Assembly (NCBI GenBank): GCA_025458865.1
Contig: JALORP010000003.1
Span: 1-64,000 of the forward strand
Direction of reading: 5' to 3'
DNA: 64,000 nucleotides
Source: Steroidobacteraceae bacterium
GTDB taxonomy: Bacteria; Pseudomonadota; Gammaproteobacteria; Steroidobacterales; Steroidobacteraceae
Shown here: one piece after another, positions 53,617 to 62,908 of the stretch
Position numbering within the stretch: position 1 is the first letter of the stretch
How the letters are laid out: each line of letters opens with the position of its first letter
The notes under the pieces: generated by a model
Told to the model about the DNA's origin: nothing
Database searches by the model: none
Seen by the model: only the letters and a program-made list of their open reading frames with translations
Position numbers and translations under genes: made by a program

Positions 53617-56172
53617 GTGTCCACCCACCCCCTGCCGTCCCCGGCCATCGCCTCGACCGCGGCGCTGGACTTCAAGCTGCTGGTCGAGTCCGCGAGCGAC
53701 ATCATCGCCGTCACCGACGCGGACACGACCATCCGCTATGTGAGCGGCGCCGTGGAGCGGGTGCTCGGGTACGACCCCCGGGCGCTGCTCGGCCGGCGTG
53801 TCACGGATCTCCTGGCGCCCGAGTCCGCCGCCGCGCTCGCGGAGCGGCTTGAGCCGGTCGCCGCCGGGCGCAGCCCGAGCGGCGAAGCGCGGACCTACGA
53901 GTTCGTCGCCAGGGACGGATCGCCGCGCTACCTCGAGGTGCTCGCGACCGACCAGCGAGCCAACCCGCGCATTGGCGGTCTCTGCGTCGTCGCGCGCGAC
54001 ATCACGGAGCGCGTCGCCAGCGAGCGGGAACGCGCGGTCGTGCTCGAGCGCCGCCGGCTCGCGGCCCGGGTGGCGCGCGTCGGGCTGTGGGAGTGGGACA
54101 TCGAGTCCGGCGAGGTGTACGCCGACGACTCGGTGCGCGAAATTCTGCGCCAGCACGAGGGCCAGCACTGGACGGGAGCCGGCCAGTTCGTCGAGCGCTT
54201 CCTGGCGGCCGACCGGGAAACCCTGGCCGCCACGATGCACAAGGCCCTGACCTCCGGGGAGCCGGCCGCATGCACCGCCCGCCTGCAGCTGCCGGACGGG
54301 CGCATCCGCTGGCTCCACCTGCATGGCCAGCGGATGGCCACGAACTGGGGCAGGCCGCGGGTGCTCGGCCTCGTCATGGACGTGTCCGCGCAGAAGCGGG
54401 CCGAGCAGGAGCTGGCCGAGCGGCGCGACACGCTGGCGCTCGCCTCGAGCGCGGCCGGGCTGCTGACCTGGACCTGGAGCCCTGCGGAAGACGTCATGGC
54501 GGTCGACGACCGCTTCGCCGAGGTGCTTGGCCTGCCTGAAGGCTGCCGCGAAATCCTCGTCGCCCAATGGCGGGCACGGGTGCACCCGGACGACGCGGAG
54601 CGGCTGCTGTCCGTGGGCAGGGATCTCGTCGAGGGCCGCAGCGACAGCTTCGACGTCGTCTACCGCCTGCGCCGCCCCGAAGGCGGGTGGCGGTGGATCC
54701 TCGACCGCGGCCGGGTCGCCGAACGGGATGCCGAGGGACGGGCCCGGCGAATCTACGGTGTCGCCCTCGACGTGGACGAGCGGCAGCGGGCCGAAGCGGA
54801 GCTTGCAGAACAGCGGGTGCGACTGCGGCTCGCGCTCGACTCCGCACGCCTCGGGCTCTGGGACTGGGATCGGCCGACCCGGCGGCTCGTCGTGGACGAG
54901 CGATTCTGCGAGATCCTGGGGGAGCCTCCCGAAGCGCTGGCGGAAGAGCCCTTCCTGCTCGAGCGGCTGCTGCGCGAGGAAGACCGGCAGCGCGTGCAGC
55001 AGGCGATCCGCAGCTGCACCGACGGCGAGTCCAGCGGCTACAGCGTGCATGGACGCCTGCTGCGTCGAGACGGCCGGACAGTCGACGTGCTGATGCAGGG
55101 CGCCGTCTCCGGACGCAGTCCCGACGGGCGGCCCTCGCGGCTCACCGGCCTGCTGGCCGACGTCACGGAGACGGAACGTGCCCGCCAGCTCACGCGGATG
55201 AGCGAGGAGATCGCCAAGGTCGGCAGCTACGAGGTCGACCTGGTCACCGGTGCCATCGCCTGGAGCGAGGGCACCTACCGGATATTCGGCATGCCGGCGT
55301 CGTACCAGCCCGACCGCGAGTCGACCGTACGGCTGATCGCGCCCTCGAGCCGCGAACGGATCCGCACGCTGTTCCGCGCCGCGCGCAGGTCCGGCGCGCC
55401 GTTCGACACCGAGCTCGAGCTGCGCCGCGGCGACGGCACGTCCGTCTACATCCGAATGACCGGCCGCGTCGAGAACTTCGAAGGCCGCCCGGTGCGGCTC
55501 TATGGCATCGCGCAGGACGTCAGCGCGCGCAAGCAGCTGGAGCGCGAGCTGCTCGAGGTGGCGAACCGCGAGCAGCAGCGGCTCGGCAGCGAGCTGCATG
55601 ACGGCCTCGGCCAGGAACTCGCAGGCGTCTCCATGATGCTCGAGGCCCTCGCGCAGCAATCCGGGAACACGCAGCCCGCGCTGCGCGCGCAGCTCGACCG
55701 CCTCAGGGCACTCATCACCCAGTCGATCGCGAGCACCCGGGCCCTCGCGCACGGCCTTGCGCCCGTGAGCCTGCGGCGGGGTGGCGTCGAGAGCGCGCTC
55801 GGCATGCTGGCGCGCCAGGTCGAGATGACCGGCGGAGTGCACGTCGGCCTCGACCTCGCGGTCGAGGTGCCGCTCCACCTCGACGAGGTGGCCGGCACCC
55901 ATCTCTACCGGATTGCACAGGAAGCGGTCGGCAACGCCCTGCGTCACGGCTCGGCGCAGAACATCGAGATCCGGCTCAGCACGCTACCCGGAACGCTGGA
56001 ACTGGAGATCACCGACGACGGCTCCGGCGTCCCCGCAGGCGGCCCGGCCATCGAGGGCTTCGGTCTCAGGAGCATGCGTTACCGCGCGCAGGCGCTCGAG
56101 GGCACGTTCTCGATCGGCCCTTCGCCCGGTGGCGGCACGCAGGTCCGGGTCCATTGTCCCCTGCGCGGGTGA
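53617..56172 (+). CDS. Multi-PAS sensor histidine kinase, NarX/HisKA_3 type
   Basis: An 851-residue soluble kinase with about five PAS domains (around 15-130, 135-270, 275-395, 400-520, 525-640), then a HisKA_3 domain with phospho-acceptor His 661 (LGSELHDGLGQELAG) and a HATPase (VGNALRHGSAQ, DDGSGVP, GFGLRSMRYRAQAL). HisKA_3 kinases normally pair with LuxR-type regulators; none lies next to it, so it is an orphan in this window. No membrane helices, so it reads internal signals. Start GTG 53617. The nearest LuxR-type regulator, the FixJ-like one, has its own kinase. Confidence 0.9.
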   Translation: MSTHPLPSPAIASTAALDFKLLVESASDIIAVTDADTTIRYVSGAVERVLGYDPRALLGRRVTDLLAPESAAALAERLEPVAAGRSPSGEARTYEFVARDGSPRYLEVLATDQRANPRIGGLCVVARDITERVASERERAVVLERRRLAARVARVGLWEWDIESGEVYADDSVREILRQHEGQHWTGAGQFVERFLAADRETLAATMHKALTSGEPAACTARLQLPDGRIRWLHLHGQRMATNWGRPRVLGLVMDVSAQKRAEQELAERRDTLALASSAAGLLTWTWSPAEDVMAVDDRFAEVLGLPEGCREILVAQWRARVHPDDAERLLSVGRDLVEGRSDSFDVVYRLRRPEGGWRWILDRGRVAERDAEGRARRIYGVALDVDERQRAEAELAEQRVRLRLALDSARLGLWDWDRPTRRLVVDERFCEILGEPPEALAEEPFLLERLLREEDRQRVQQAIRSCTDGESSGYSVHGRLLRRDGRTVDVLMQGAVSGRSPDGRPSRLTGLLADVTETERARQLTRMSEEIAKVGSYEVDLVTGAIAWSEGTYRIFGMPASYQPDRESTVRLIAPSSRERIRTLFRAARRSGAPFDTELELRRGDGTSVYIRMTGRVENFEGRPVRLYGIAQDVSARKQLERELLEVANREQQRLGSELHDGLGQELAGVSMMLEALAQQSGNTQPALRAQLDRLRALITQSIASTRALAHGLAPVSLRRGGVESALGMLARQVEMTGGVHVGLDLAVEVPLHLDEVAGTHLYRIAQEAVGNALRHGSAQNIEIRLSTLPGTLELEITDDGSGVPAGGPAIEGFGLRSMRYRAQALEGTFSIGPSPGGGTQVRVHCPLRG

Positions 56173-56236
56173 CCTGAAAGGCGGCAGCGCGCCTGCTCGG
56201 GAGGCGTTGCGGGGGCGGCGTGGGCGAGCCGCCTGT

Positions 56237-57610
56237 CTAGGTCCCGAGCGCCCGCAGCAAGGCCCGCTGGCAGTCCAGGTTGACGACCAGCTGGTTGTGC
56301 GACGCGCAGACGAACCGCTCCCAGCGCGGGCTGATCACGGCCGGCGCCCGCGGCGAGCCAGGCGGCGGAATTCTCGGCCTCGCGCGGGCCGACGCTGCCG
56401 TGACGATGCCGTCGCCCGGCTCCAGCATCAGGCGCGGGTAGGGCACGCCGCGCTGCGGCCACTGGACGTCGCCAGGGGCGCCCCTGAGGTAGCTGCGGTC
56501 GCCGCGCCGCTCGAGCACCAGCCGCGCCAGCGTGGATCGGCAGTCGCCCGCCACGACGAAGTACGGCAGATCGCGGGGCAAAGCGGCCGCCCTGAGGGCA
56601 TCGCGCAGTCGCCGGGCTCGCGCGAGCCGTGACTCGAACGCGCGCTCGAGCACGGCGAGGTGGGCGCGGCCGGCCGCGCCGCCGCCGCGCCGATGGCGCG
56701 CGTGATCGCGCACCGCCGGGTGGAATACGGACAGGTCGTTCTCCCGCCAGAAACCGGGGTCGAACGCGTCTGCCCGGAGAGGCTTGCCGTCGCCGCCGAT
56801 GAGCCAGGCATCGTCGCCCTGCGGCAGTGCCTGGAACGCGGCATGGCTGGTCGCGAGCGTGGACGGCCAGATGCGATTCAGGCCGATCGTCTCGCCGAAG
56901 ATGAGCGACCTCACGGGATAGGCGAGGCCGATCTCCGGGACGCCGATCGCGACCACGCGGCGCACCTTGGACAGGCCGGCGAAGGCCGGTTCGAGGGGCC
57001 CGGCCGCGGCGAGCGCCCGGTCACCGTAGAGCAGGAAGTAACGGACCAGCAGCCCGCCGCTCGAGTGCGCCACGAGGTCCACCCTGAGGCGGGAGTCGCC
57101 GTGGTCGCGGCGGATCTGCTCGATGAAGGCATCGAGGCCTCGCGCGCTGTCCGCCAAGTCGCGACGCCAGTCGTAGAGGTAGGCGTATTGCCTGGGTTGA
57201 GTGTCGGCCACGGGGCTTCCCGGCTCTGCCCGCCGGTAGCCGCCGGCGAGGGACAGCGCCTCGAGCAGGGATCCGTAGAAGTCGATGCTGCCCGCTTCCT
57301 CGAACACCGCGGTCGCCACGACGGCGTCGGGCAGGTCCTCGCCGGTGGCCGGGTCCAGCGGCAGCTCGAGTTCGGCATAGTCGCTGAACAGCAGCTCCGA
57401 CGTGCCGACGGGCCAGATTTCGCGGCCACTCGCGCGGTTGCGCAACTTCGACCCGAAGGTGCCGTGCACGAACACCACGGGCGGCCGCCTCGCGGCGCGG
57501 TCGAAGCCCTCCGGCGGCTCGCTCAGCGGCCGGGACCGCACCAGGCCGCAGCCAGCGAGGGCGGCCGAGGAGAGCAGCCCACCGAGCACCGCGCGCCGGT
57601 CAGGTTTCAC
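56237..57610 (-). CDS. LCAT/PGAP1-like alpha/beta-hydrolase lipoprotein
   Basis: A 457-residue lipase-like enzyme. An N-terminal lipobox (SSAALAGC, Cys 21) marks a lipoprotein. The hydrolase domain has VVFVHGTFGSKL (oxyanion region) and a nucleophile elbow LVAHSSGGLL with Ser 183, set in the pattern of lecithin:cholesterol-acyltransferase-like lipases (YLYDWRRD). The Asp is likely in EPGDGIVT and the His in CASHNQLVV. Phospholipid or ester substrate is inferred. The GTG at 57610 is the best start (GGAAGGTG seven bases upstream); GTG at 57619 is possible. Convergent with the kinase gene. Confidence 0.82.
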   Translation of the reverse strand: MKPDRRAVLGGLLSSAALAGCGLVRSRPLSEPPEGFDRAARRPPVVFVHGTFGSKLRNRASGREIWPVGTSELLFSDYAELELPLDPATGEDLPDAVVATAVFEEAGSIDFYGSLLEALSLAGGYRRAEPGSPVADTQPRQYAYLYDWRRDLADSARGLDAFIEQIRRDHGDSRLRVDLVAHSSGGLLVRYFLLYGDRALAAAGPLEPAFAGLSKVRRVVAIGVPEIGLAYPVRSLIFGETIGLNRIWPSTLATSHAAFQALPQGDDAWLIGGDGKPLRADAFDPGFWRENDLSVFHPAVRDHARHRRGGGAAGRAHLAVLERAFESRLARARRLRDALRAAALPRDLPYFVVAGDCRSTLARLVLERRGDRSYLRGAPGDVQWPQRGVPYPRLMLEPGDGIVTAASARARPRIPPPGSPRAPAVISPRWERFVCASHNQLVVNLDCQRALLRALGT

Positions 57611-57648
57611 TTGCACCACCTTCCACGCCCAGTATTCTGGGTCAGGCC

Positions 57649-58521
57649 ATGGGAGCCGCCATCAGCAGAATCATCGAGCCGCGCCCGCGCGACCTCGGGG
57701 GCTTCACCGTCCGGCGCATCCTGCCCGCGGGCGGCCTGCAGATGGTCGGCCCGTTCATCTTCCTCGACCACATCGGACCGGCTGAATTCTCCCCGGGCAC
57801 GGGCATCGACGTGCGCCCGCACCCGCACGTCGGCCTGGCGACGGTCACCTATCTCTTCGAGGGCAGCCTGGACCACCGGGACAGCCTCGGCTGCGTGCAG
57901 ACCATCGAGCCGGGCGCCGTGAACTGGATGACGGCCGGCCGCGGCATCGTGCACTCCGAGCGCACCGGCCCCGGGCCCCGCGCGCGCGGGCATCGCATCC
58001 ACGGCATCCAGTCCTGGATCGCCCTGCCGCGGGCGCACGAGGACACGGCGCCCGCCTTCCACCATCATCCCGCGGACACGCTGCCCGATTTCTCGCTGGG
58101 CGGCGCCCGCCTGAGGATCATCGCCGGCTCCGCCTTCGGCCGTGTGGCTCCCGTCGCCGTGCTGGTGTCCACCCTCTACGCCGAGCTGCGCCTCGAGGCC
58201 GGCGGCGGCCTCGTGCTGCCCGACGAGCACGCCGAGCGGGCCGTCTACGTCGCCGAGGGCGCCATCACGGTGGAGGGCGCGTCCGTCGCCGAGGGCCAGA
58301 TGGCCGTGATCGAGCCCGGCCGCCGACCGTCGCTCGAATCCCGAGTGGGCGCAAGGGCGATGCTGGTCGGCGGCGAGCCCGCCGACGGGCCGCGCTACAT
58401 CTGGTGGAATTTCGTCGCCAGCTCGCGGGAGCGCATCGAGCAGGCCGGGCGGGACTGGCAGGCCGGCCGGTTCCCGCGCGTCCCGGGCGAGTCGGAGTTC
58501 ATTCCCCTGCCGGAACGCTGA
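57649..58521 (+). CDS. Pirin family protein
   Basis: A 290-residue bicupin. The N-terminal cupin has all four iron ligands: His 58, His 60 (RPHPHVGLATVTYLFEG), His 102 and Glu 104 (GIVHSERTG). The C-terminal cupin (LPDEHAERAVYVAEGAI onward) is metal-free, as usual. Pirins act as redox or quercetin-dioxygenase-like proteins; the bacterial role is uncertain. Divergent from the lipase gene with 38 bases between starts; its end overlaps the WYL gene tail-to-tail by 23 bases. Confidence 0.93.
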   Translation: MGAAISRIIEPRPRDLGGFTVRRILPAGGLQMVGPFIFLDHIGPAEFSPGTGIDVRPHPHVGLATVTYLFEGSLDHRDSLGCVQTIEPGAVNWMTAGRGIVHSERTGPGPRARGHRIHGIQSWIALPRAHEDTAPAFHHHPADTLPDFSLGGARLRIIAGSAFGRVAPVAVLVSTLYAELRLEAGGGLVLPDEHAERAVYVAEGAITVEGASVAEGQMAVIEPGRRPSLESRVGARAMLVGGEPADGPRYIWWNFVASSRERIEQAGRDWQAGRFPRVPGESEFIPLPER

Positions 58522-59488
58522 CGCCGGCCCCGTAGCGCGCCGCCGCGCGGGCGAGTTCGGCCGCAATCTGGGCCCTCAAGGCCTCCGGCGCGAGCACTTC
58601 CACGTCCGCGCCGTAGCGCAGGATGTCCATCACGAGCTCGGGCGACTGGCTGAAGGGCAACTCCAGGACGTAGCTGCCGTCGGCCTCGAAGCGCCCGACC
58701 TGACGTGAGTGCCACGTCTCGTCGGCCACCCAGCGGCCTCGCGCGGCGCTGAAACGCAGCACGGCGACCTCCGTGGACTCGCCCGCGAAGATCCCGTAGC
58801 CCGCGCGCAGCACCCGGTCGAGATCGGCATCGGCCACGTCCCGCGCCGGCGCGTCGAGCACCTTAGCCGCACGGATGGAATCCACGGCGAACGTGCGGAT
58901 GTCGTTGCGCTCGTGGCACCAGGCGTCGAGATACCAGTTGTACCGGTAGTGCACCAGCCGCTGCGGCGAGACCACGCGCTGGCTCTCCTGTCCCGTCGCG
59001 CGCCGCAGGTGGCGGATGTCGAGGCGGTGGCGGTTGAGCAGCGCGACGGAGATCGTCTCGAACACGTCGCGGTTCACCCTCCGAGTGCCCATCGGCAGCA
59101 CCTTGATGCGCCGGCGGACCTCGCGATGCCCGCTCTCGCCGCCCTCGATCACCTGCGAGAGGCGCGCCTTCAGCGGCTCGAGCTGCCGGCCGAGCAGTCC
59201 AGGCTCGAGCTGGCCGAGCAGGTGCTCGATCTCGAGCAGCGCGTACACCTCGCCTGGCGTGAACCAGACGCCCGGCAGCTCCTCCGCCTCGGCCTCGGGG
59301 TCGAGTACATAGGCCTGCCGCCCGGCCGACCAGAGGATCGGCACGTTGAGACGGTCGCGCATGTACTCGATGTCGCGCTTGAAGGTCGAGTGGGAGACTT
59401 CCAGCTCCTCCTCGACCTGCCGGCGCGTCAGCGAGCCCTTCTCCAGCAGCAGGCGGCGGATGCGGTAGAAGCGCTCGGTGCGGTCCAT
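58499..59488 (-). CDS. WYL-domain transcriptional regulator
   Basis: A 329-residue regulator: an N-terminal winged helix (DRTERFYRIRRLLLEKGSLTRRQVEEELEVSHSTFKRDIEYMRDRL), then the WYL domain (about 150-250, RYNWYLDAWCHERNDIRTFAVDSIRAAKVL) and a C-terminal WCX extension (ETWHSRQVGRFEADGSYVLELPF). WYL domains bind nucleic acids or nucleotides and often control DNA-damage or defence genes. No defence system is next to it. ATG 59488 (MDRTER) is chosen because upstream sequence is non-family. It follows the sugar dehydrogenase gene by 13 bases on the same strand. Confidence 0.9.
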   Translation of the reverse strand: MDRTERFYRIRRLLLEKGSLTRRQVEEELEVSHSTFKRDIEYMRDRLNVPILWSAGRQAYVLDPEAEAEELPGVWFTPGEVYALLEIEHLLGQLEPGLLGRQLEPLKARLSQVIEGGESGHREVRRRIKVLPMGTRRVNRDVFETISVALLNRHRLDIRHLRRATGQESQRVVSPQRLVHYRYNWYLDAWCHERNDIRTFAVDSIRAAKVLDAPARDVADADLDRVLRAGYGIFAGESTEVAVLRFSAARGRWVADETWHSRQVGRFEADGSYVLELPFSQSPELVMDILRYGADVEVLAPEALRAQIAAELARAAARYGAGVSVPAGE

Positions 59489-59501
59489 GGCGCAGCTGGC
59501 G

Positions 59502-60626
59502 TCAGCGGGCGCTCGACAGTCGCAGGATCCTGCTGCCAGGCCCCATGTCCGTGAGCAGGTACACCGCGCCGTCGGGTCCCTGTCGCACGTCACGCACTCG
59601 CTCGGCGATGGCGATGCGCTCCTCGTGCCTGACCTTGTTGTCCGGCCCGATCTCGAGCCGCGCGACCTGCATCGAGGCGAGCGCGCCGACCAGCAGGTTG
59701 CCCTTCCACCCCGGGATCGCATCCGCCGTGTAGAAGGCCATGCCCGAGGGGCCGATCGAGGGCACCCAGTAGTGCAGCGGCTGCTCCATGCCCGCCTTGG
59801 CCGTACCCTCGCCGATCTTGGGGCCGTGGTACTCGCGGCCGTAGGTGATCACCGGCCAGCCGTAGTTCAGCCCGGCCCGCGCGATATTGATCTCGTCACC
59901 GCCGCGGGGCCCGTGCTCGTGCGTCCACAGCTCGCCGGTGGCCGGGTGCAGCGCCGCGCCCTGGATGTTGCGGTGGCCGTAGGACCAGATCTCGGGCTTC
60001 GCGCCCTCGCGCGCGACGAAGGGATTGTCCGCGGGCACGCTGCCATCCGGGTTGATCCGCGCCACCTTGCCGATGTGCGTGCCGAGGTCCTGCGCGCTGT
60101 CGCGCTGCGAGCCCCGGTCGCCCATCGTCACGTACAGACGGCCCTCGCGGTCGAAGACGAGCCGCGACCCGAAGTGGTGGCGAGCATCCACGGCCGGCTG
60201 CTGCCGGAAGATCACCTGCACGTCCTCGAGCCGGTCCGCGCCAAGGCGCGCGCGCGCCACGGCGGTCCGGGCCTTGCCGTCCACCGGCTCTGAGAAACTC
60301 AGGTAGATCGTCCGGTTGTCGGGAAACGCGGGGTCGAGCGCGACGTCGAGCAGGCCGCCCTGCCCCACCGCGAACACCTTCGGCACGCCCGTGATGGGTG
60401 CGGAGAGCTGGCCGCCCGCGGTCACGTAGCGCAGCCGCCCGGGCCTTTCGGTGACGAGCATTCGTCCGTCCGGCAGGAACGCGAGGCCCCACGGCGCCTC
60501 GAGGCCGCTGGCGACGGTCGACAGCCTGAGGTTGCCCTTTTCGCTGCGGACCACCTTCTCCTGCGCCGAGGCGCCCGTGGCCACCGCCACCAGCGCCGCC
60601 GCCAGCCATGCCGATCTCAGGTTCAT
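59502..60626 (-). CDS. PQQ-dependent aldose sugar dehydrogenase
   Basis: A 374-residue periplasmic six-bladed propeller quinoprotein of the soluble aldose dehydrogenase (YliI/Asd) type. The signal peptide (1-21) ends ASA. The PQQ and substrate residues lie in [37 protein letters not shown] and [18 protein letters not shown]. It oxidises sugars at the periplasmic face and needs PQQ, whose synthesis genes are not here. It shares only 25 bases with the divergent quinone-reductase-like gene. Confidence 0.93.
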   Translation of the reverse strand: MNLRSAWLAAALVAVATGASAQEKVVRSEKGNLRLSTVASGLEAPWGLAFLPDGRMLVTERPGRLRYVTAGGQLSAPITGVPKVFAVGQGGLLDVALDPAFPDNRTIYLSFSEPVDGKARTAVARARLGADRLEDVQVIFRQQPAVDARHHFGSRLVFDREGRLYVTMGDRGSQRDSAQDLGTHIGKVARINPDGSVPADNPFVAREGAKPEIWSYGHRNIQGAALHPATGELWTHEHGPRGGDEINIARAGLNYGWPVITYGREYHGPKIGEGTAKAGMEQPLHYWVPSIGPSGMAFYTADAIPGWKGNLLVGALASMQVARLEIGPDNKVRHEERIAIAERVRDVRQGPDGAVYLLTDMGPGSRILRLSSAR

Positions 60627-60651
60627 CGTCGCGCTCCTCTAGAATTCCGGG

Positions 60652-61716
60652 ATGTCCATCATGCGGCGCCTGTGGCGCATCTCGTCCGCGGGTTCCCTCG
60701 ACCGGCTCAAGCTGGTCGAGGAAGCCCTGCCCGATCCACCCCCCGGCGAGGCAAGGCTACGGGTCGAGGCCGTCGGCCTCAACTTCGCCGACGTTTTCGC
60801 CTGCCAGGGCCTCTATTCGGCGACCCCGTCCGGCACCTTCACGCCGGGGCTCGAGTGCGCCGGCGTCGTCGAGGCACTCGGTCCGGCGCGGCCGGAAGAA
60901 CCGGCTCCCGCGATCCGTGTCGGTGACCGGGTCGCGGTCCTCACGCGCTTCGGGGGCTACGCCACTGCGCTCAACTTCGACCTGCGATATGCCGTGCCGT
61001 TCCCCGCGGCCTGGAGCACGGCGGAAGCGGCCGCCTGGCCCGTCCAGGCGCTCACCGCCTGGTACGGCCTCGTGCCGCTCGGCGGGCTGCGGCCCGGGCA
61101 GTGCGTGCTGGTCCAGTCCGCCGCCGGCGGCGTGGGCCTGCAGGCGCTGTCCATGATCGCCGCGCTCGGCGCCCGCGCCATCGCGACCGTCGGCACCGGG
61201 GACAAGCGGCAATTCCTGGTCCGGGAACGCGGCCTGGATCCCGCGACCGTGATCGTGCGCGACCGGCGCCGATTCGGCGCCCAGCTCGATGCGGCGCTCG
61301 CCGCCGCGGGCGCGCCGGGCCTCGACCTCGTGCTCGACGCCGTGCTGGGACCGTTCTTCCGGCCGGCATTCGAGCGGCTCGCGCCCGAGGGCCGCTACGT
61401 CCTCTTCGGCGCCGCGGACTACATGGGCGGCGGCGCGCGCCCCAACTACCTCTCGCTCGCCTGGCGCTGGCTCCTCCGGCCCCGGCTAGATCCGCTGGCC
61501 ATGATCTCCGCGAACCGCAGTTTCATGGCCTTCAACCTGATCTGGTTGTGGGAGGCCGTGGACCGCGCCCCGGCGGCGATCGAGGCGATCCGCGCGCTGT
61601 CGAAGGAGCCGCCGCTGGTGGGCGAACGCCTGCCCTTCGAGCAGGCGCCGGAGGCGATGCGCCTGCTCCAGTCCGGCCGGACCGTGGGAAAGGTCGTGCT
61701 CGAGGTCAGACCGTGA
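60652..61716 (+). CDS. Medium-chain dehydrogenase, quinone-reductase/VAT-1-like
   Basis: A 354-residue NADPH-dependent MDR protein without zinc sites (the Cys ligands of alcohol dehydrogenases are absent). N-terminal GroES-like domain: VGLNFADVFACQGLYSATP, FTPGLECAGVVEALG. Rossmann motif: VLVQSAAGGVGLQALSMIAALGA. The insert GAADYMGGGARPNYLSLAWRWLLRP with NRSFMAFNLIWLWE is that of the VAT-1/synaptic-vesicle-like subgroup. Its end overlaps the Rieske gene tail-to-tail by 11 bases. Confidence 0.88.
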   Translation: MSIMRRLWRISSAGSLDRLKLVEEALPDPPPGEARLRVEAVGLNFADVFACQGLYSATPSGTFTPGLECAGVVEALGPARPEEPAPAIRVGDRVAVLTRFGGYATALNFDLRYAVPFPAAWSTAEAAAWPVQALTAWYGLVPLGGLRPGQCVLVQSAAGGVGLQALSMIAALGARAIATVGTGDKRQFLVRERGLDPATVIVRDRRRFGAQLDAALAAAGAPGLDLVLDAVLGPFFRPAFERLAPEGRYVLFGAADYMGGGARPNYLSLAWRWLLRPRLDPLAMISANRSFMAFNLIWLWEAVDRAPAAIEAIRALSKEPPLVGERLPFEQAPEAMRLLQSGRTVGKVVLEVRP

Positions 61717-62053
61717 CGCGCACGTCGCCCTTGATCACGCTCACCTTGTAGGTCTTGAGCGCCTTCTCGGAGCGAAGCACGTTCAGGAGCTGCACGCCGG
61801 GCGGGAAGTTCGCCCACTCGACCACGCGTCCCGTCCGGATGTCGAAGCGCGCGCGGTGGAAGGGGCAGCGCACCTGGCAGCCCTCGACGATCTTGCCCTT
61901 CGCGAGCGGGGCGAACACGTGGGTGCAGGAAGCCTGGGTGGCGAAGAAGCCGTCCTCGAGGTGGTACACGACGATCTTCGTGTTGCCGGCCGAGAATGCC
62001 TTCATGCTGCCGACCGGCAGCTCGCTCGCCTTGCAGACGGTGTGCGTCGGCAT
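61706..62053 (-). CDS. Rieske-type [2Fe-2S] ferredoxin
   Basis: A 115-residue single Rieske domain. Cluster ligands are Cys 43 and His 45 (SCTHVFAPL) and Cys 63 and His 66 (CPFHRARFD). There is no signal peptide or membrane anchor, so it is a soluble electron carrier like those feeding oxygenases, or NirD-like. AAGGAGG six bases before the ATG is the strongest ribosome site in this stretch. It is 15 bases downstream of the NYN gene and so co-transcribed. No oxygenase partner is nearby. Confidence 0.9.
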   Translation of the reverse strand: MPTHTVCKASELPVGSMKAFSAGNTKIVVYHLEDGFFATQASCTHVFAPLAKGKIVEGCQVRCPFHRARFDIRTGRVVEWANFPPGVQLLNVLRSEKALKTYKVSVIKGDVRVTV

Positions 62054-62067
62054 GTCCACCCTCCTTG

Positions 62068-62886
62068 TCAGTGCGCGAGGACCTTCAGGATGATGTAGCC
62101 GCCCGACTTCGGGTCGTGCTCGATCTCCAGCAGCTTCCGGTCGCGGGCCTCTTCCAGCAGTTTGCCGAAAGTCTTGAAGCCGTGATAGGTCTCGTTGAAG
62201 CCGGGCTTCCTGCGCTTCAGCGCCTGCTTCACCATCGAACCCCAGATCTTCTCCTCCGAGTCGCGCTCCTCCAGCAGGTCCTCGATGGTCTCGATGACCA
62301 CGTCGAAGGCCTCCTGCCGGCGCTCCTCGTCGCCCGACGGCGCCGTCTTCTCCGCGGGCTTCGCCGCGGCGCGGGTCCGGCGCCGCCCGCTCTTCGCCTG
62401 CTCCGCCTGCCGGACGAGGTCGTCGTAGTAGATGAACTCGTCGCAGTTGGCGATCAGCAGGTCGGAGGCGGAATTCTTGACGCCGACGCCGATCACCGCC
62501 TTGTTGTTCTCGCGCAGCTTGCTGACCAGCGGCGAGAAGTCCGAGTCGCCGCTGATGATCACGAACGAGTCCACGTGGGACTTCGTGTAGCACAGGTCCA
62601 GCGCGTCCACGACCATGCGGATGTCCGCGGAATTCTTGCCGGACTGGCGCACGTGCGGGATGTCGATCAGCTCGAAGGCCGCCTCGTGCATGGCGGCCTT
62701 GAACTCCTTGTAGCGCAGCCAGTCGCAGTAGGCCTTCTTGACCACGATGTTGCCCTTGAGCAGCAGCCGCTCGAGCACCTTCTTGATGTCGAAGGCGGCG
62801 TACTTGGCGTCGCGGACGCCGAGCGCGACGTTCTCGAAGTCGCAGAACACGGCCATGATGCGGGTGTCGGGTCGGGTGGTCATCAT
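62068..62886 (-). CDS. NYN-domain (LabA/DUF88-like) nuclease with OST-HTH domain
   Basis: A 272-residue two-domain protein. The NYN (PIN-like) domain (about 10-165) keeps the acidic residues of a metal-dependent ribonuclease: AVFCDFENV, NSADIRMVVDAL and ISGDSDFSPL, followed by GVGVKNSASDLL. After a Lys/Arg/Ala linker, residues 190-270 form an OST-HTH/LOTUS module (EEKIWGSMVKQALKRRKPGFNETYHGFKTFGKLLEEA), an RNA-binding fold. So it is probably an RNA-processing or RNA-decay factor. Start ATG 62886; the ATG at 62883 is equivalent. It lies between YceH and the Rieske gene on one transcript. Confidence 0.88.
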   Translation of the reverse strand: MMTTRPDTRIMAVFCDFENVALGVRDAKYAAFDIKKVLERLLLKGNIVVKKAYCDWLRYKEFKAAMHEAAFELIDIPHVRQSGKNSADIRMVVDALDLCYTKSHVDSFVIISGDSDFSPLVSKLRENNKAVIGVGVKNSASDLLIANCDEFIYYDDLVRQAEQAKSGRRRTRAAAKPAEKTAPSGDEERRQEAFDVVIETIEDLLEERDSEEKIWGSMVKQALKRRKPGFNETYHGFKTFGKLLEEARDRKLLEIEHDPKSGGYIILKVLAH

Positions 62887-62908
62887 CGCTCCGGCGTCGC
62901 TCGGACGC

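Noticed and set aside
58499-59488. WYL regulator as a marker of an anti-phage defence island
   Set aside because: Neighbours are pirin and a sugar dehydrogenase; no nuclease, methylase or other defence gene is near.
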